This document shows, in pieces, positions 24,283 to 36,292 of a stretch of DNA of 64,000 nucleotides. The notes beneath the pieces were generated by a model. That model was not told the origin of the DNA, ran no database searches, and saw nothing but the letters and a program-made list of their open reading frames with translations. Source of the stretch: Persicaria tinctoria (taxonomy: Eukaryota > Streptophyta > Magnoliopsida > Caryophyllales > Polygonaceae); contig JBANSL010000009.1 of assembly GCA_037127255.1 (NCBI GenBank), positions 38,724,975-38,788,974 of the forward strand, in the 5' to 3' direction. Position numbers and translations under genes: made by a program. Numbering within the stretch: the first letter of the stretch is position 1; each line of letters begins with the position of its first letter.

Positions 24283-24530
24283 TGGTAGATTCAAGGTTTT
24301 GGTTCTCCATTCCTCTTACTAATCTACTCATATTCGAACTATCGGCCTCCGATTTTCATATCTAAGCGTTCAGTTTGGCCAGGAACTCCCAACAACTTAT
24401 CCATTCTAGGTTGGGGATGTGGTTGTCCGGTTGGGGTTATTGCCCTCCTCGGCCGTCCTTCTCCGGGTGACATTATCGATGCTGGTGCTGGCTTGTGGTG
24501 AGTCCTCTCGTCGCTGGTGGCCTACATGTT
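23811..24530. other. Hairpin-headed GC-rich stretch with poly-G, unidentified
   Basis: It begins with an inverted repeat (CTCTCTCTAG - TTT - CTAGAGAGAG type, 23825-23855), like the one at 5460-5490. A minus-strand frame of 103 codons (23928-24239) has no domain I recognise. GGACGTCGAAGCTT occurs twice (about 24113 and 24171). A 20-base G run lies at 24261-24280. It may be a LINE leader, but no reverse transcriptase follows. Confidence 0.3.
24261..24280 (+). repeat. 20-base poly-G tract
   Basis: Unbroken G run preceded by an 11-12 base T run. Confidence 0.85.
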
Positions 24531-24532
24531 TA

Positions 24533-26305
24533 CTAGGGAGTTCCAGGAACAGTCAGATGTATTCTAATACCATGTTCTTTACAATAAGCATAAAAGTCTG
24601 AGTTGCAAAATGCAAGGTCATTGTCAGTTCTTAAGCACTTAACCTCATAGCCAAATTCTTTTTTAACATTGGTTTTCCAAGTTTTAAAGGTAATCAAAGC
24701 ATCACTTTTAACCTTTAACAGATAAATCCACACATATCTACCGAAGTGATCAATAAGAGACATAAAATACTTCATGCCAGAAAAATAATCAACTTGGGCA
24801 GGGCCCCATAGATCAGAGTCAATATACTGTAAAGGATGCTCAACAATAAAGCTAGACTTGTCAAATTTAGATCTAGTATGCTTACCAAGCAGACAATCAT
24901 CACACATATCCAATTCAACAGGTTTAAGCTTAAGAACATCAGTTTTATAAAGATGTAACCGGCCATTGTTTCTAATATGTCCTAATCTCTTATGCCACAA
25001 AGCAGTTTTAGCATTAAACATAGAAACAGAAGCAACATAAGCATGATGTTTCAATGCATGCTTAGTAATAACATGATAAAGACCCTTCTTCTTCACTGTT
25101 TGAATAATAACTTTCCCTTTTTTAGAAACTCTTTTATTTCCCAAATATGTGTTAATATGATATCTCATATCATCAAACACACTTGTAGATAGAAAATTTC
25201 TTCTCAAATCATGCACATATCTCGCATTATGAATAATCCTAATCTGGTTATCAAACATGAGCAAAGGCACAGTACCCACCCCTTTAATAGAAACAACATG
25301 ATGATCACCCAGTAAAACATCCCCTTCATCAAATAAGGTAAGATGATCAAACCATTTCTTATTAGGTGTAGCATGCATAGTGCAACCAGAATCAAGGATT
25401 CAAACATCATCACAAGCAGAATCATTTCAGATAGGCAACAACTCATGCTTAGAATAAGAACCAACTTCAAACAAAGTAGAGACACCAGATTTCTCTTTCT
25501 TAGCCTCATCCTTCTTTTTCTTATAACAATCTTTCTCATAATGCCCAGTTTTATCACAGTAATAACAATTCACATTTTTCTTTGGGTTGTTATCCTGTTT
25601 ATCAGGCACTTTCTCTTTGTTGTTATTAGAATTGGAGGCTTATCAGATTTCACATTGTCATCTTTCTTCTTAAAGTTCTTGTTTCGTTCCTTTCTAAATT
25701 TAGCCCTAACCATTAAAGCCTCACACTTAGCTTCCTGTTTAGATTCAAAAACTTTCATGGCATCATTTTTTCGAATAATAGACTCAATAACCTCCTTATA
25801 TAAGTTCTTACGACCGAATTGAATGAAATCTTTAAAAGTATCAAACTGAGAAGGAAGAGAATTCAACAAAAACACAGATTGATCCACATTAGAAATATTG
25901 TCACCACATTTAGTTAAACCCTGAGTCATATTCATGAACTTGTCAAGGTTATCATTCAGAGAAGCACAAACATCCATTTTAAAATTGAACAAACGCCACT
26001 GAAGATTAATACGGCTATGAAGAGATTTAACCAAATATAACTCCTCAAGGGTATCCCACATCTCTATAGCTGTCTTCTTACCCATAACCTGTCGTGCAAC
26101 CTCATCAAAAAGGCAAGTCATAATCTCATTGTGTGCCATCATGTCCATCTCCAGTTTCTTTTCATCATCAACAGTACTTGGGTATACTGCATTAACAACC
26201 AACCAACACTTTTCCATTATGAGGATTGCTTTCATCTTTAGCTACCACAATGCAAAGTCAGCGACCCCATCATAGGGTTTGATACGCATAGAAGACTCAG
26301 CCATG
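24533..26305 (-). pseudogene. Ty1/copia Gag-Pol, truncated in integrase
   Basis: On the minus strand, Gag starts near 26305 (MAESSMRIKPYDG, then a stop) and continues as a UBN2-type gag (SLHSRINLQWRLFNFKMD). The zinc knuckle is CYYCDKTGHYEKDC. The protease region is interrupted: LDSGCTMHATPN is split by a stop at about 25400. The GAG-pre-integrase (ALWHKRLGHI ... CDDCLLGKHTRSKF) and integrase core (DLWGPAQVDYFSGMKYFMSLIDHFGRY, LRTDNDLAF) follow. The frame stops at PGTP (24533), where family members continue into the catalytic Glu and the reverse transcriptase. That gag-integrase-RT order marks Ty1/copia. The 3' half is lost. Confidence 0.88.
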
Positions 26306-26770
26306 TCAATCACTGTCAGCAAGTGCAAGAAAAACAAGTAAGCTAGCTTTAGAATAACTAAGAAGACCTTAGCTAAAATAAACATAGAAGATTCGCATAG
26401 AGTAACTCAACGAAATCAAAGAATCCAGAGTTATCCAAGAGTTTTTAGTTCTTCAAGAAACACTAGATCCAAACAGCAAAGTCCAGATCCAAGAACTCGA
26501 GAACAGAAAACTTGAAAACAACTTAGATCCAAAGACTTCAAACTTAGAAGAGCACAAGATCTACATAAAACCTCAAACACACAAAAGATCCAGGGTTTTA
26601 AAGATCACAGAGGAGGACTTGATACGTCAAGCAAGGGTACTAGGGGGGAATGACACCAAGCGATACACCCTCTCTAGGCCCACCTACTTCCTACTTCGAT
26701 TTCCTCTTCCTAAAATCTATAAAGACTCAAAAAGGTGGGAAAGAGGACACTCAAGCTCTAGTATCAACCT

Positions 26771-26783
26771 GGCTTTAATACCA
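26771..26783 (-). other. Primer binding site of the copia element
   Basis: Minus strand TGGTATTAAAGCC, a worn form of the initiator-Met-tRNA site TGGTATCAGAGC that most plant copia elements use. It lies three bases from the LTR end. Confidence 0.7.
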
Positions 26784-26786
26784 ATT

Positions 26787-27182
26787 TGAAATCACAATCG
26801 GTTTGACAAGATACGGGTTTGACAATCAAGAAACGGAAGCGCAAAGCCAAAAACAAGAACAAGACCCAACGAATTTTATGATTGGTCAAATGACCTACGT
26901 CCTCGGGGCCTCCAGATCGAACCCTAAATCCATGAACTCAAAAGTTCAAGGGCTTACAAGAGCAACATAACACAGAAACACAAGAATAACCAGCAACAAC
27001 AAGAAAGCACAAAACACTAAAAAGTAAAAAGAGCAAGATGAAGAAGATCGTCATCGAAGGAATATTTGCAGAAAACCAGCAGATCAGGTCACCAAGGATG
27101 CACCGGAGAAGACCACCGAAGCCAAGAAGAAGCAATGCTTCCGGAAAGGGATACAACATCGCTATAGTTTCCTAGCGTCACT

Positions 27183-27247
<65 letters not shown>

Positions 27248-27550
27248 CTTACTAGACAGAGAGCTTCAACAATGAACAAGCAAGTAGGAGGTAGAATGTA
27301 AACACAGGCATGCTCCATCTCAACCCTAATTGGAACGCAACGTTTCACTTAAGGGTGAAAATGAGATCCAAGCTATCAGTTCTCACAAGAGATGGAGATA
27401 GGCTAGGAAAGTTGGGCTCATCAGGTTTTGGACGGCCCACACTTGAATCTGGCAGCTCTCACAGAGCTAACTCGCGTATAATTAGTAAGACCAAGCCCAA
27501 ATTCCACCTTTCAACCATATCTCATACATAATATACATCCGTTACACATG
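26787..27550 (-). mobile_element. 5' LTR and leader of the copia element (outer end approximate)
   Basis: On the plus strand it begins TGAAATCACA next to the primer site. It contains a pure (CT)n tract. The far end cannot be fixed because the partner LTR is lost with the 3' half of the element; 27550 is only an estimate. Confidence 0.5.
27184..27244 (+). repeat. (CT)n microsatellite
   Basis: About 60 bp of uninterrupted CT/TC inside the copia LTR region. Confidence 0.95.
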
Positions 27551-28000
27551 TATAACACAAACATAAGTGCATAATGAAATAAACTCTACAAACAATTAGT
27601 TTGGCGATAACTCCGCCTTCAACATCGATTGCTCCTATAACACCCTCATGACGCCTTCCATTTGCCGATTCCAATACCTTCATCGACAAAAAGATCGTGA
27701 TACATGCGTTGATGCTGAATCCAAAGATGTTAAAATTGAAGTCGTCGACATCGACCAAGAGAAGGTTGTCGTTAATCGAGACCTAGCGGATGAAGGAGAT
27801 ATTTCAATGTCAAAGATCGGGATGAATATTCATTAGTTATATATTTAATGAATTATTTTAATTAAAAGAAAATACAATTTGGATATATAAATTAATATTT
27901 TATCATTTAAGGGATAAATAACATAATTAAAAGATTTTAGGGATATATAACTAATTAAGAAATTTTGTAAGGATATATAAACAATTCTCCTTTCCAACAA
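27551..28000. other. Nothing recognised
   Basis: A short plus-strand frame (27648-27836, rich in D/V/E/K) has no family signature. The rest is AT-rich. Confidence 0.35.
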
Positions 28001-29679
28001 GGGGCCCTAGTCGGTGTTGACGCGATCATGGAATTTCACCTATACTTATTACCTCATCATGACGACAAAATGTCTTCAAATACATGCACGCCTTAGTCGA
28101 GAAGGGTGGTGATCAGATTATATACTAGTCCAAGCGATGGGGTTAGTGTGTTCGACTCGCGAGGAGGTAATTCACTATATCGTCGTTGTTAGAGGAATTC
28201 AGGTGATGTTCTTATCCCAAGAACGTTCTTCTCCGATCAAAAGATCTTAAGAACTCAACTCCCGGGGTTTTAGGTCCGGGAGATATTCAGAGCTCTTCCT
28301 CTTCTCTCTTCAATCGGATCTTTGTCTTTGAGGCTGGAAGGGGGTATTTATAGGGAGGCCAAACGAGCAGCTTGCTGGCGAGCTCGTGGGTAAACAGAGG
28401 ACATGTGTAACGAACGCATACCTTCGTGCTTAGGGTGGCATGAGTTATACGTGGTGTCGTTATAGGAGAGGTGTTTAACCAGTGAACTACTCGTCTGGGC
28501 CCTGAAGGGCCACGAGGTATAGGTGGGACTTGCCATGGCTTCCACGCATGCTTATGGTAAAAGTATGACCGCGAGGTGATTTAGACTGACGACACTTAGG
28601 GTACGGAGTCTGATCAGGGACTGACCAAGTACTCTTCTCGCGATGAATTTTGTGGAGGGCTCAGATGTCTTTTGCGTTGGGTAGCCTATTTATGACGTCC
28701 TATCCTTGTTAATTAGTAGGTCTAATTTCTATGGCATCGTCATATCTCCTCGTAACCAGATTGCGAGTGATTACATCCCTCGCGATTAGGTTTCGACAAA
28801 CATGATGCTTCTCGCCAAAAACTTATTATTAGATGGGTCGGGATTGGGCCCGGTGTGTTTTTCGGCCCATTTGGGGGAGTGACCCCACAGAGACCTATAA
28901 GTGATGATTTCAACCCAGGTCATTTCATTTCACATTTATGAACATAGAGAAAAGAGATAGAAAGAGAGAGAAAACCGAAAGGTTTCTTGTTTCCAAAAAG
29001 ACAAGGTCGGTGTTAGGTGGTGGTTCATCTCTCAGTTTTCCAAGCTTGCCGATGTTCCTTTTTTACTTCTCTTGAGTAAGTGTTTCTCCGATTTCCTTCA
29101 CGTTTCATTCAATTTTTAGATCCGTACTTGTAATTAGGTTTTTTTAGGGCAGGGGGAAGGAACCCTTGGTGGGAAAACCGCCCTCCTCCGGTGAGGAGCA
29201 TGGCGGTTATGGGGCCGAGACTAGGGTGCTTCCCTAGTGTCCCATTCCCTCTCTTTCTCTTCCCTCTTAGTTTATAGTTAAATTTCCTAGGGGAATTTCA
29301 AGTCATTTGGTGGTAGTATGGCGATGTTGGGGTATGGACGTATGGTAGTGTTTTTCTTGGGACCCTCGAGGATTTTTTGACAGTGGTGGGGGACGAGGCT
29401 TTTCGCCTCCTTTCTTTTTGCTTTTTTTTTTAAGTGGCTCCTAGAAAACCGAGGAACTTTATGGAGGAGACAAAAATGCATTTCTTAGCCGTCATCATTC
29501 GGGGGGAAATTCCTTTTCAATGCCCTCTCGAGGGGCATGTGAGCCGCCAACATAAACCTAGGAAAGGGTTTTTTGGCGCCAAATTTGTTCAATCGCGATG
29601 CTGAAAATGTCATTTCCCCTTGTTGATTTTTTCTTTCTTTAAGTCTTTTCAGGGGCTTTCCTTCTGAATATAACTTAAG
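28001..29679. other. LTR- or leader-like region upstream of the transposon gene
   Basis: A minus-strand TATAAATA lies at 28345-28352, with LTR-like composition on either side. From 28920 the plus strand looks like a leader running into the gene that starts at 29680 (GA-rich block at 28950, no coding signal). I could not find paired ends, so I do not assign an element. Confidence 0.3.
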
Positions 29680-30188
29680 ATGTCGAATGAAAGTGATAGC
29701 CAAAACCGAAGTGTGGGTTACTAGGATGAGGAGGTTAGATCCTCGCGTACAAGGATGGAGACCCTGGCACATGCTGATTCGGAATCTACAGTATCTCCTG
29801 CTCCTCCCCCGCATAATAAGAAGTCACGCGAGGTGAAGAGAAAGAAAACTAATCATGGGGCTCCACAGAGCGCGAAGCGGCAAAATATGGCTTGGTCTAT
29901 CAAACGCCCTTTAAAGAGAGACGATCCCAAGTATTGTCATACCTCGAAATCCATCAATGAACTAGGGAAGGGCCAGGGACGGAGCTAGAGTTTATCGAAG
30001 GGGGGGGGGGCGAAGTTTTATACAAACTGTTGTTCATTTTTCGGTAGATTTTTCTATGGTTTAGAGAAGGATAACCAGGGCCGGCCATGGGGGAAGGCAA
30101 AGCGGGCGACTGCCCTGGGCCTCCGATTTTACGGGGCCTCATTTTTTTTATTAATTTTAGTATATATATAATAAAACATTTTTAAAAT

Positions 30189-30307
30189 TAACACAAGTGT
30201 CGGTTGGCGTGGTGGTTGTTGAATTGCTATGGGGCATGCATACTTTCTTATAGTCATGGGTTCGAATCCCAAATTTTGTACAACTCTCAACATTCTAACC
30301 TTTTTTT
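30189..30307 (+). mobile_element. tRNA-derived SINE-like sequence
   Basis: A-box-like TTGGCGTGGTGG and B box GGTTCGAATCC are about 50 bp apart, followed by about 40 bp ending in a T run, the layout of plant SINEs with poly-T tails. It is unrelated to the 98-bp family at 8704. No target duplication is visible. Confidence 0.55.
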
Positions 30308-30319
30308 CTATTAGTTATG

Positions 30320-30475
30320 CCTCAATAAATTTTATCAAGTCATAGAGTATTAAATTTTTAATCCAAATTTAAATTTCTCTTTATTTATCTAACTGATTCC
30401 GATACCTCAATAAATTTCATCAAGTCATAGAGTATTAAATTATTAATCTAAATTTAAATCCAGCTAATCTTTTAG
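30320..30475 (+). repeat. Tandem duplication, 85-bp period
   Basis: CCTCAATAAATTT(T/C)ATCAAG and about 50 following bases occur at 30320 and 30405. Confidence 0.8.
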
Positions 30476-30620
30476 TTTCATTTTATAATTATGTCATTCG
30501 TGAACCATTTTAGTTTTATTAACATGGACATTCAAGAAAAAAAGATTCACATGGTCATAGCTTTATTTATATTAATTGAATTGAATGATATAACATGTTT
30601 CAAGTAGTTTTAGAATATTG

Positions 30621-30626
<6 letters not shown>

Positions 30627-30653
<27 letters not shown>
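30627..30653. repeat. (AT)n microsatellite
   Basis: Uninterrupted TA repeat inside the nested hAT. Confidence 0.9.
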
Positions 30654-30659
<6 letters not shown>

Positions 30660-31679
30660 CACTAGGGTTTTGTGTTTAAAAACAAATGACACAAATTTAA
30701 ACGTGTATTATATAAATTATTTTTAATATTGTATAACTATAAATTATATAGAGCAAAAAATTGAGAAATATAGCTTGCGTTTGTAATTTGTACTATGGAT
30801 TAAAACATTTTGTATAAAAATTTTAATATAAATTTTAACGGTGATTTCCTTAATTAAAAATTCTTATTTTAAAGACTTTTCTATAATTTTTCTTAAATAT
30901 CAACAAAAAATAATCTAATTTTTTTTAACATACTCATCCTTAAGATATAAAAAAAAAATGAAAATTACATATAAAATTTATAATTTATAAAATTATGACC
31001 CGGACCTCCGAAAATGATTGGACGACCCTGAGGATAACTATGATATTTAATTTACATTGAATGGTGATATATTTTAGTTTAATACAAGGTTTTTTTATTT
31101 CAAAACACAATGTTTTTTTACTCAAAATTGTAGTGTTTTAGTTTAACACTATGTCATTAGTTGTTATATTGTTATTTTTCTCTTTAAAAGGAAAATGATG
31201 TCGTTTTAATCTATAACAAAATTATTTTTCATCTAAAAATATTGTTTGAAACCCACAAAGTCATATGCAACTTGTTGTTCTCTTATCATCCAATAACGTG
31301 TAACAAGATATACAAACTTTAAACTAGCATAATTTCTTATATAATTATCGAATTTAGTAATATAATCTCTTGCTTCGAATGATTTGTTAAAAGACATTTG
31401 AAATAATTAATCTGTGTTTAACTTTCAAACGTTCATAACTTTTTACTCGGTTATCGGATTCAGGCTTATAATATATCAAAACGAAGCTATCGACGAGTAG
31501 AACAAATATAGGTAATTTGTCGGATGAAAGGGGGGGGGGGGGGGGGGCGAATGCTACCGCTTGCCCCCGCCTAGCTCCGCCTATGGGAAGGGCGAGTTGT
31601 CTCGTGCAGCTAAAGAGAGAAAGAAATCCATTCACGTGGTATTGAGTGATTTTCTCGTGCTTCCCTATAAGCAAAAGTG

Positions 31680-32217
31680 TTCTAAAAGGCGCTAGGCAAC
31701 CGCTAGGCGGTGGGTGGCCGCCTAGCGCATAGGCGGTTAGGCGGGCGTCTAGGTGGTGCCTAGGTGGACTTAGACTAAACTTGATTATTTCCCTAGATTT
31801 GAACGGATAGAACATGTCAATAATTTATATAATGTAGTAATGTCTATAATATCACTCATAAACCCAAATTTGGTGTGCTTAACTAACACTAAAGTCAATA
31901 CATTTAAAAGCGCTCGTCCGTTTGGTAACTTTAAGCTTCCTAAAATCCGAAACCATAAGCTTGAAGCAAAAGTAAATGCATCCCGACTTGAGGGATAATA
32001 AAAACTATAAGTTGACTAATCACTCTCCTAGAAACTAAATCTAAATAAACACCCACCTAGGCGGGATTAGGCGGGGAATATACCACACCTAGGTGGGATT
32101 ATGCGGCTCTTAGACGGAAATCTGCCTAGAGAAAGCCTAGGCATAAAATTTTCTAGGTGCCTTGCCACTTAGCGCCTACGCGGTGCCCAAGCGGCGCCTA
32201 TGCGCAATTTTTAGAAT
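31680..32217. mobile_element. GCGCC/AGGCGG-rich inverted-repeat element
   Basis: Interrupts the transposon gene. The left end TTCTAAAAGGCGCTAGGC and the reverse complement of the right end (ATTCTAAAAATTGCGCATAGGC) are inverted copies. AGTG flanks both sides (31676-31679 and 32218-32221). The ends hold many overlapping CCTAGGCGG-type words that would fold strongly. No coding region is present. The superfamily is unclear. Confidence 0.6.
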
Positions 32218-35200
32218 AGTGGAGGTAGATAATTGTAGCTTCTGTGAAGGCTACGTCCCCATATCTCCTCCACCTTTTCCTAAAATTTTCAAGAAGCGCG
32301 TGGCTTCTACTGAAACCGAAACATTGGGAGAGAATTCAATTCTTGAAGCTGATCACTTGGATACGATCGCTAAGCTCTACCCGTGGCCGGTTGAGATAGA
32401 AATAGGCTTGGCCACTGGGAATGGGGGATGTCTAAACGCTTACAAAGATCATATCGTTGTTCATCTTGGAAGCCTTCTCCAGGGGTTCCGCCTTCATCTA
32501 CCCCTTCTCTATTCTGAATTATTGAAGCATATCAACCAATGTCCAGCTCAACTTGCTTTCAACATGTGGATGTATCTTGCAGTCTACGTCATGCGGTTCA
32601 CCGCTATCAAACAAACACCGACGTTAGATCATATTTTCTCAGTTCTTTCCTTGAGACATAGCGAGGCACTGGTATCTGCTTCCCTATCTGGGAAAATAGT
32701 TGAGAGATTTTCCAGTAACTCGGGGTGGAGAAAGAAATTGTTTCTTGTTCGCGATCCAACAAAAACCTTCTTGAACTTTGCGACCAAACCTGGTGACTAC
32801 GATCCTCCTCCTAAAAATAAAAGTATTGCGATGGAAAGATGGAGGGTTGCGTTTGGGGATGGGGTCTCATCGAAACGGAGTTACAAAGAATTTGTAACTC
32901 CGGCTCGCATAGAGATGGTCGGACACAGTCTTCCGCACTGTTCGAGTTGGTGTCTAGGTGCTTAGGCTTTTTATTATTTTGATCGCGATTTTCTTTGATT
33001 GACTTTTTCCCTAATTCTTTTGCAGATATGTTGATCGATAAAGCAAAAATTTCTGCCCTGGTGAAGAAGAAAGGTAATGCAAGAACTGCTCTCACTATCA
33101 CAACACAGGTGGGTGAAAATCAGCAGCAGATCGTACCCCGTGACCCCCCCTCGTGACGAAGAGCACAAAAGGGAAAGAGCCTAATGAAGATAGGCAGAGT
33201 TCACTACTAGAAAAATACAATTAGACATCTGTTCACAACAGATGTCTTTCAAAAAAAAATCCGATCTCTTTGTGCGTGTAGTAAAAGATCAACTTTTTCA
33301 CATCGGTTTTAAGCCGGTGTCTTTTCTTGGTTAAAACATCTGTTTTATTTTCAATATAGATATAAATCAACCTGTCAAATTTATTTTTGACATGTTCACT
33401 TGTTGTTAAACCCTTATTATTTTTCATTTATAAGTTTTTAAAGATGTCCACATCAAGCCTAAATTTTACATTTACATCACTATATTTAAAATAGTTGATG
33501 TATTAAAACAAAATAGACATCTTTTTTATTATATCAATTTTGTGTATATTAATTTCATATATATAATTTGTGATTTTTTATTGTTTAAAAATAATCTATC
33601 TTATGAAATATGTACATAACTAATGTATTAATAAGATATAGACATCATTTTAGATTTTTATAAAGATGTTGTTGTTAGCAGTATATATCAATTTATATTA
33701 ACATTGTGATGTAAACATATATGTTAAACATTCATTTAGATTATTTAGACGATGTCTATAATGATATTAGCATCCATTTTTGCGTAATGTTCGATTTCAT
33801 AGTTATTAAGACACGACACTTTTCATCTATAATCTAATGTTTTTTTTATACAAACACCCTTTGTTGATAAAATAAGATTTTGTAAATGATGAATACTTTA
33901 ATGAACATATACATTAAGATAAATGCAAAATCAACATTTACAAATGTTTTACAAATGATAGGTACTTGAAAAATACACTTTTACAAATGATGGATACTTT
34001 TAAATCAAGAGGTCGAGAAAGTATTTTATTCCGAAGCAACCAACCAGTGTGTCATAAGCAATTTGCATTCCCTTGGGTGTAGAACCACTCATGGCTCACT
34101 TAATAAGTGTCTGCAGCAAGACAAACAAATAGTTAAAACTAGAAATAGATGCTAAGAGTAAACACTCTAAGCTGCCAGGATTTGGCGAGACAAAATGGCA
34201 ACAACATGATGTATACCAAAAATATAACAGAAATCCAGAAGCATGTTTTATACCAAAAATACAAAGTGGATGCTAAGGGAAACTCTGGAAAATCCTAATT
34301 GGATGCTTCTTCATATCTAAATTAATTGTAAAATTCAGAGCCACTAAGAATATTCAATGCTTCCTTTAACCGTACGTATATTCATAAAAGTAATCATAGA
34401 TAAGATAATTATATAAAAGATAACTCCTTAAAAGTGCCTACCACATAAAGCTCAATATCAAACTGTCAATTTACCCACACATAGAATCAATTGCATGATT
34501 GTTGTAGATGATACCGTCTTGTTCTACAACAACCTTGCATCACATGCACTCGTAAGGACTTTGCGCACCAACTTTGATCCTCGAAGCTTATCTAATTCAG
34601 AGGTAAACCAATTATAATAAAACAAATAATTCAAGACAAATTGAGGAAAGGTGCAATATATTTGGTTAGAAATTTACCTATTTTAGAGACTGTGTGAAAA
34701 TTGCGAGTAGATTTTGAAGCAAAATGTGTTTTATGAGTTTTATTTACTTGGGCTTGTGCACCTCCCATGTTGGCTACTTGGAAAACCCCTCTAAGCTATA
34801 AATAAATTGAGTCTTGAGAGGCAATTAAATCTCGGGAGATCCGGAGTTGGGCAACTGTTGACAATCTAAGAAGAACGGAAACAACCTGAAATAGCAGAGA
34901 GGGTGAGCCTGGGAACTTACATACACGTGCTCTTTCTCCAAGACTCAAACCAAAATACTGGGATATAGGGTAGAGATATAGTCCAATTTAGGATCAGAAT
35001 TGACATGTTTTTTTTTTGGCCAACCCAATTACAATTTGACACTAACTTCTCGCAGCTCATCACTGACCCAACACATTACATAGCTTCATATAAGATTAAC
35101 TGTTGCTATTTCCATAGCAATTTAAACCTAATTAAGCTGGCACAATAAAATTCTAAAACAGTAATAAACCAATTTATACCTACTAATCAAAAGAGGCAAT

Positions 35201-36209
35201 GCAAATTCTATTAGGGATTTACGAGTGAGGCTTGAGAGACAAACCAGATTTCTATGCAATTCGGAAAACCCGGCTTTTGCAATGTAGTCTTCTATTTCCC
35301 TTGTAAGATGACACTATGAACAAATCTGAGAAGCATTCCATCTGCACTTATGAAGATCAGATTATATCGTAAGACAATAGAGCACCAAACCCTAGGTTTC
35401 AAATTCCATTCAAAAGATTCAAGTAGAACCCAATAGTTTCAGAGTACCTTCTACATCCATATGTTCAAGATACAAGTAGAACCCAACCGGGTCTAAGATC
35501 TCTCTTTACTTCTGAAACGAAAAAGATGAGTGCAACATTTTAGACTTCAATGTTCTGCTGAAAACAACAGGTTACTAGATCAGGATGTAAGCTTAGAGCT
35601 CCAATTTACTTAAAAAACGATAAAAAACAATCATCTTGTTCACAAAAGATATACACGTGTTTAGAAAGTAGTTAAGAAATGGAAGCGAAAGTGTTCCTAT
35701 TTGACACACTAAAGGTGTTTGGAAGGACACTAAACAAACATTTTTTAGATGATGATCGATTAGCTTCCTCAAAGATATTTAAAATAAGATACTTAATACA
35801 GAACCACATATGGCCTGCAGGTATACGATAAAAAATCTTTCTTGATAGTATAATTTCTTAGCAAGAAACTATATGACCAGTCATTTAAGCGCCACAACAA
35901 AAACCATCTATCCATCAATGCTCACTGAGATTGAACCACTTTAATGCCAATGAACATCAACACCTCAGCTATCTCAATCAATCTAAGAGAGAAAACATGA
36001 GAAATAACATTGTACCAAACAGATTTTCTTACAAAAGTTTGATCATGAAACTTGCCACAACTATTTTTTTAAACCTTAAAAAACACCATAAACGTAAGTT
36101 TAAATGTTTAGCAAATGATGCTCAAATGCAGAGATCAAACAAGCCAAATAACATATTGAAAAGGAAATAAAAAGAAAGGAGACATTCATTCACTAAGTAA
36201 ATGGGATCT

Positions 36210-36227
36210 CACACACACACACACACA

Positions 36228-36291
<64 letters not shown>
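36210..36291 (+). repeat. (CA)n microsatellite with ACGC core
   Basis: CA repeats flank a central block of GCAC repeats, inside the CACTA element. Confidence 0.95.

Positions 36292-36292
<1 letters not shown>

Larger units (their letters stand above)
30076..31030. mobile_element. Second hAT element nested in the first
   Basis: Perfect 8-bp target duplication AGGATAAC (30068-30075 and 31031-31038). The ends are CAGGGCCGGCC and, reverse complemented, CAGGGTCGTCC. It is 955 bp, AT-rich and has no coding capacity. It belongs to a different hAT family from its host, and it holds a SINE-like sequence and an 85-bp tandem repeat. Confidence 0.88.
29974..31585. mobile_element. Non-autonomous hAT element, copy 2 (contains a nested hAT)
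   Basis: Perfect 8-bp target duplication GGAAGGGC (29966-29973 and 31586-31593). The ends are CAGGGACGGAGCTAG and, reverse complemented, CATAGGCGGAGCTAG. Without the nested element it is about 650 bp and matches copy 1 at 15025-15718 in inverse orientation. G-runs lie inside both ends (30001-30010 and 31531-31547). It interrupts the coding frame at NELGKG/ELSRAAK. Confidence 0.88.
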
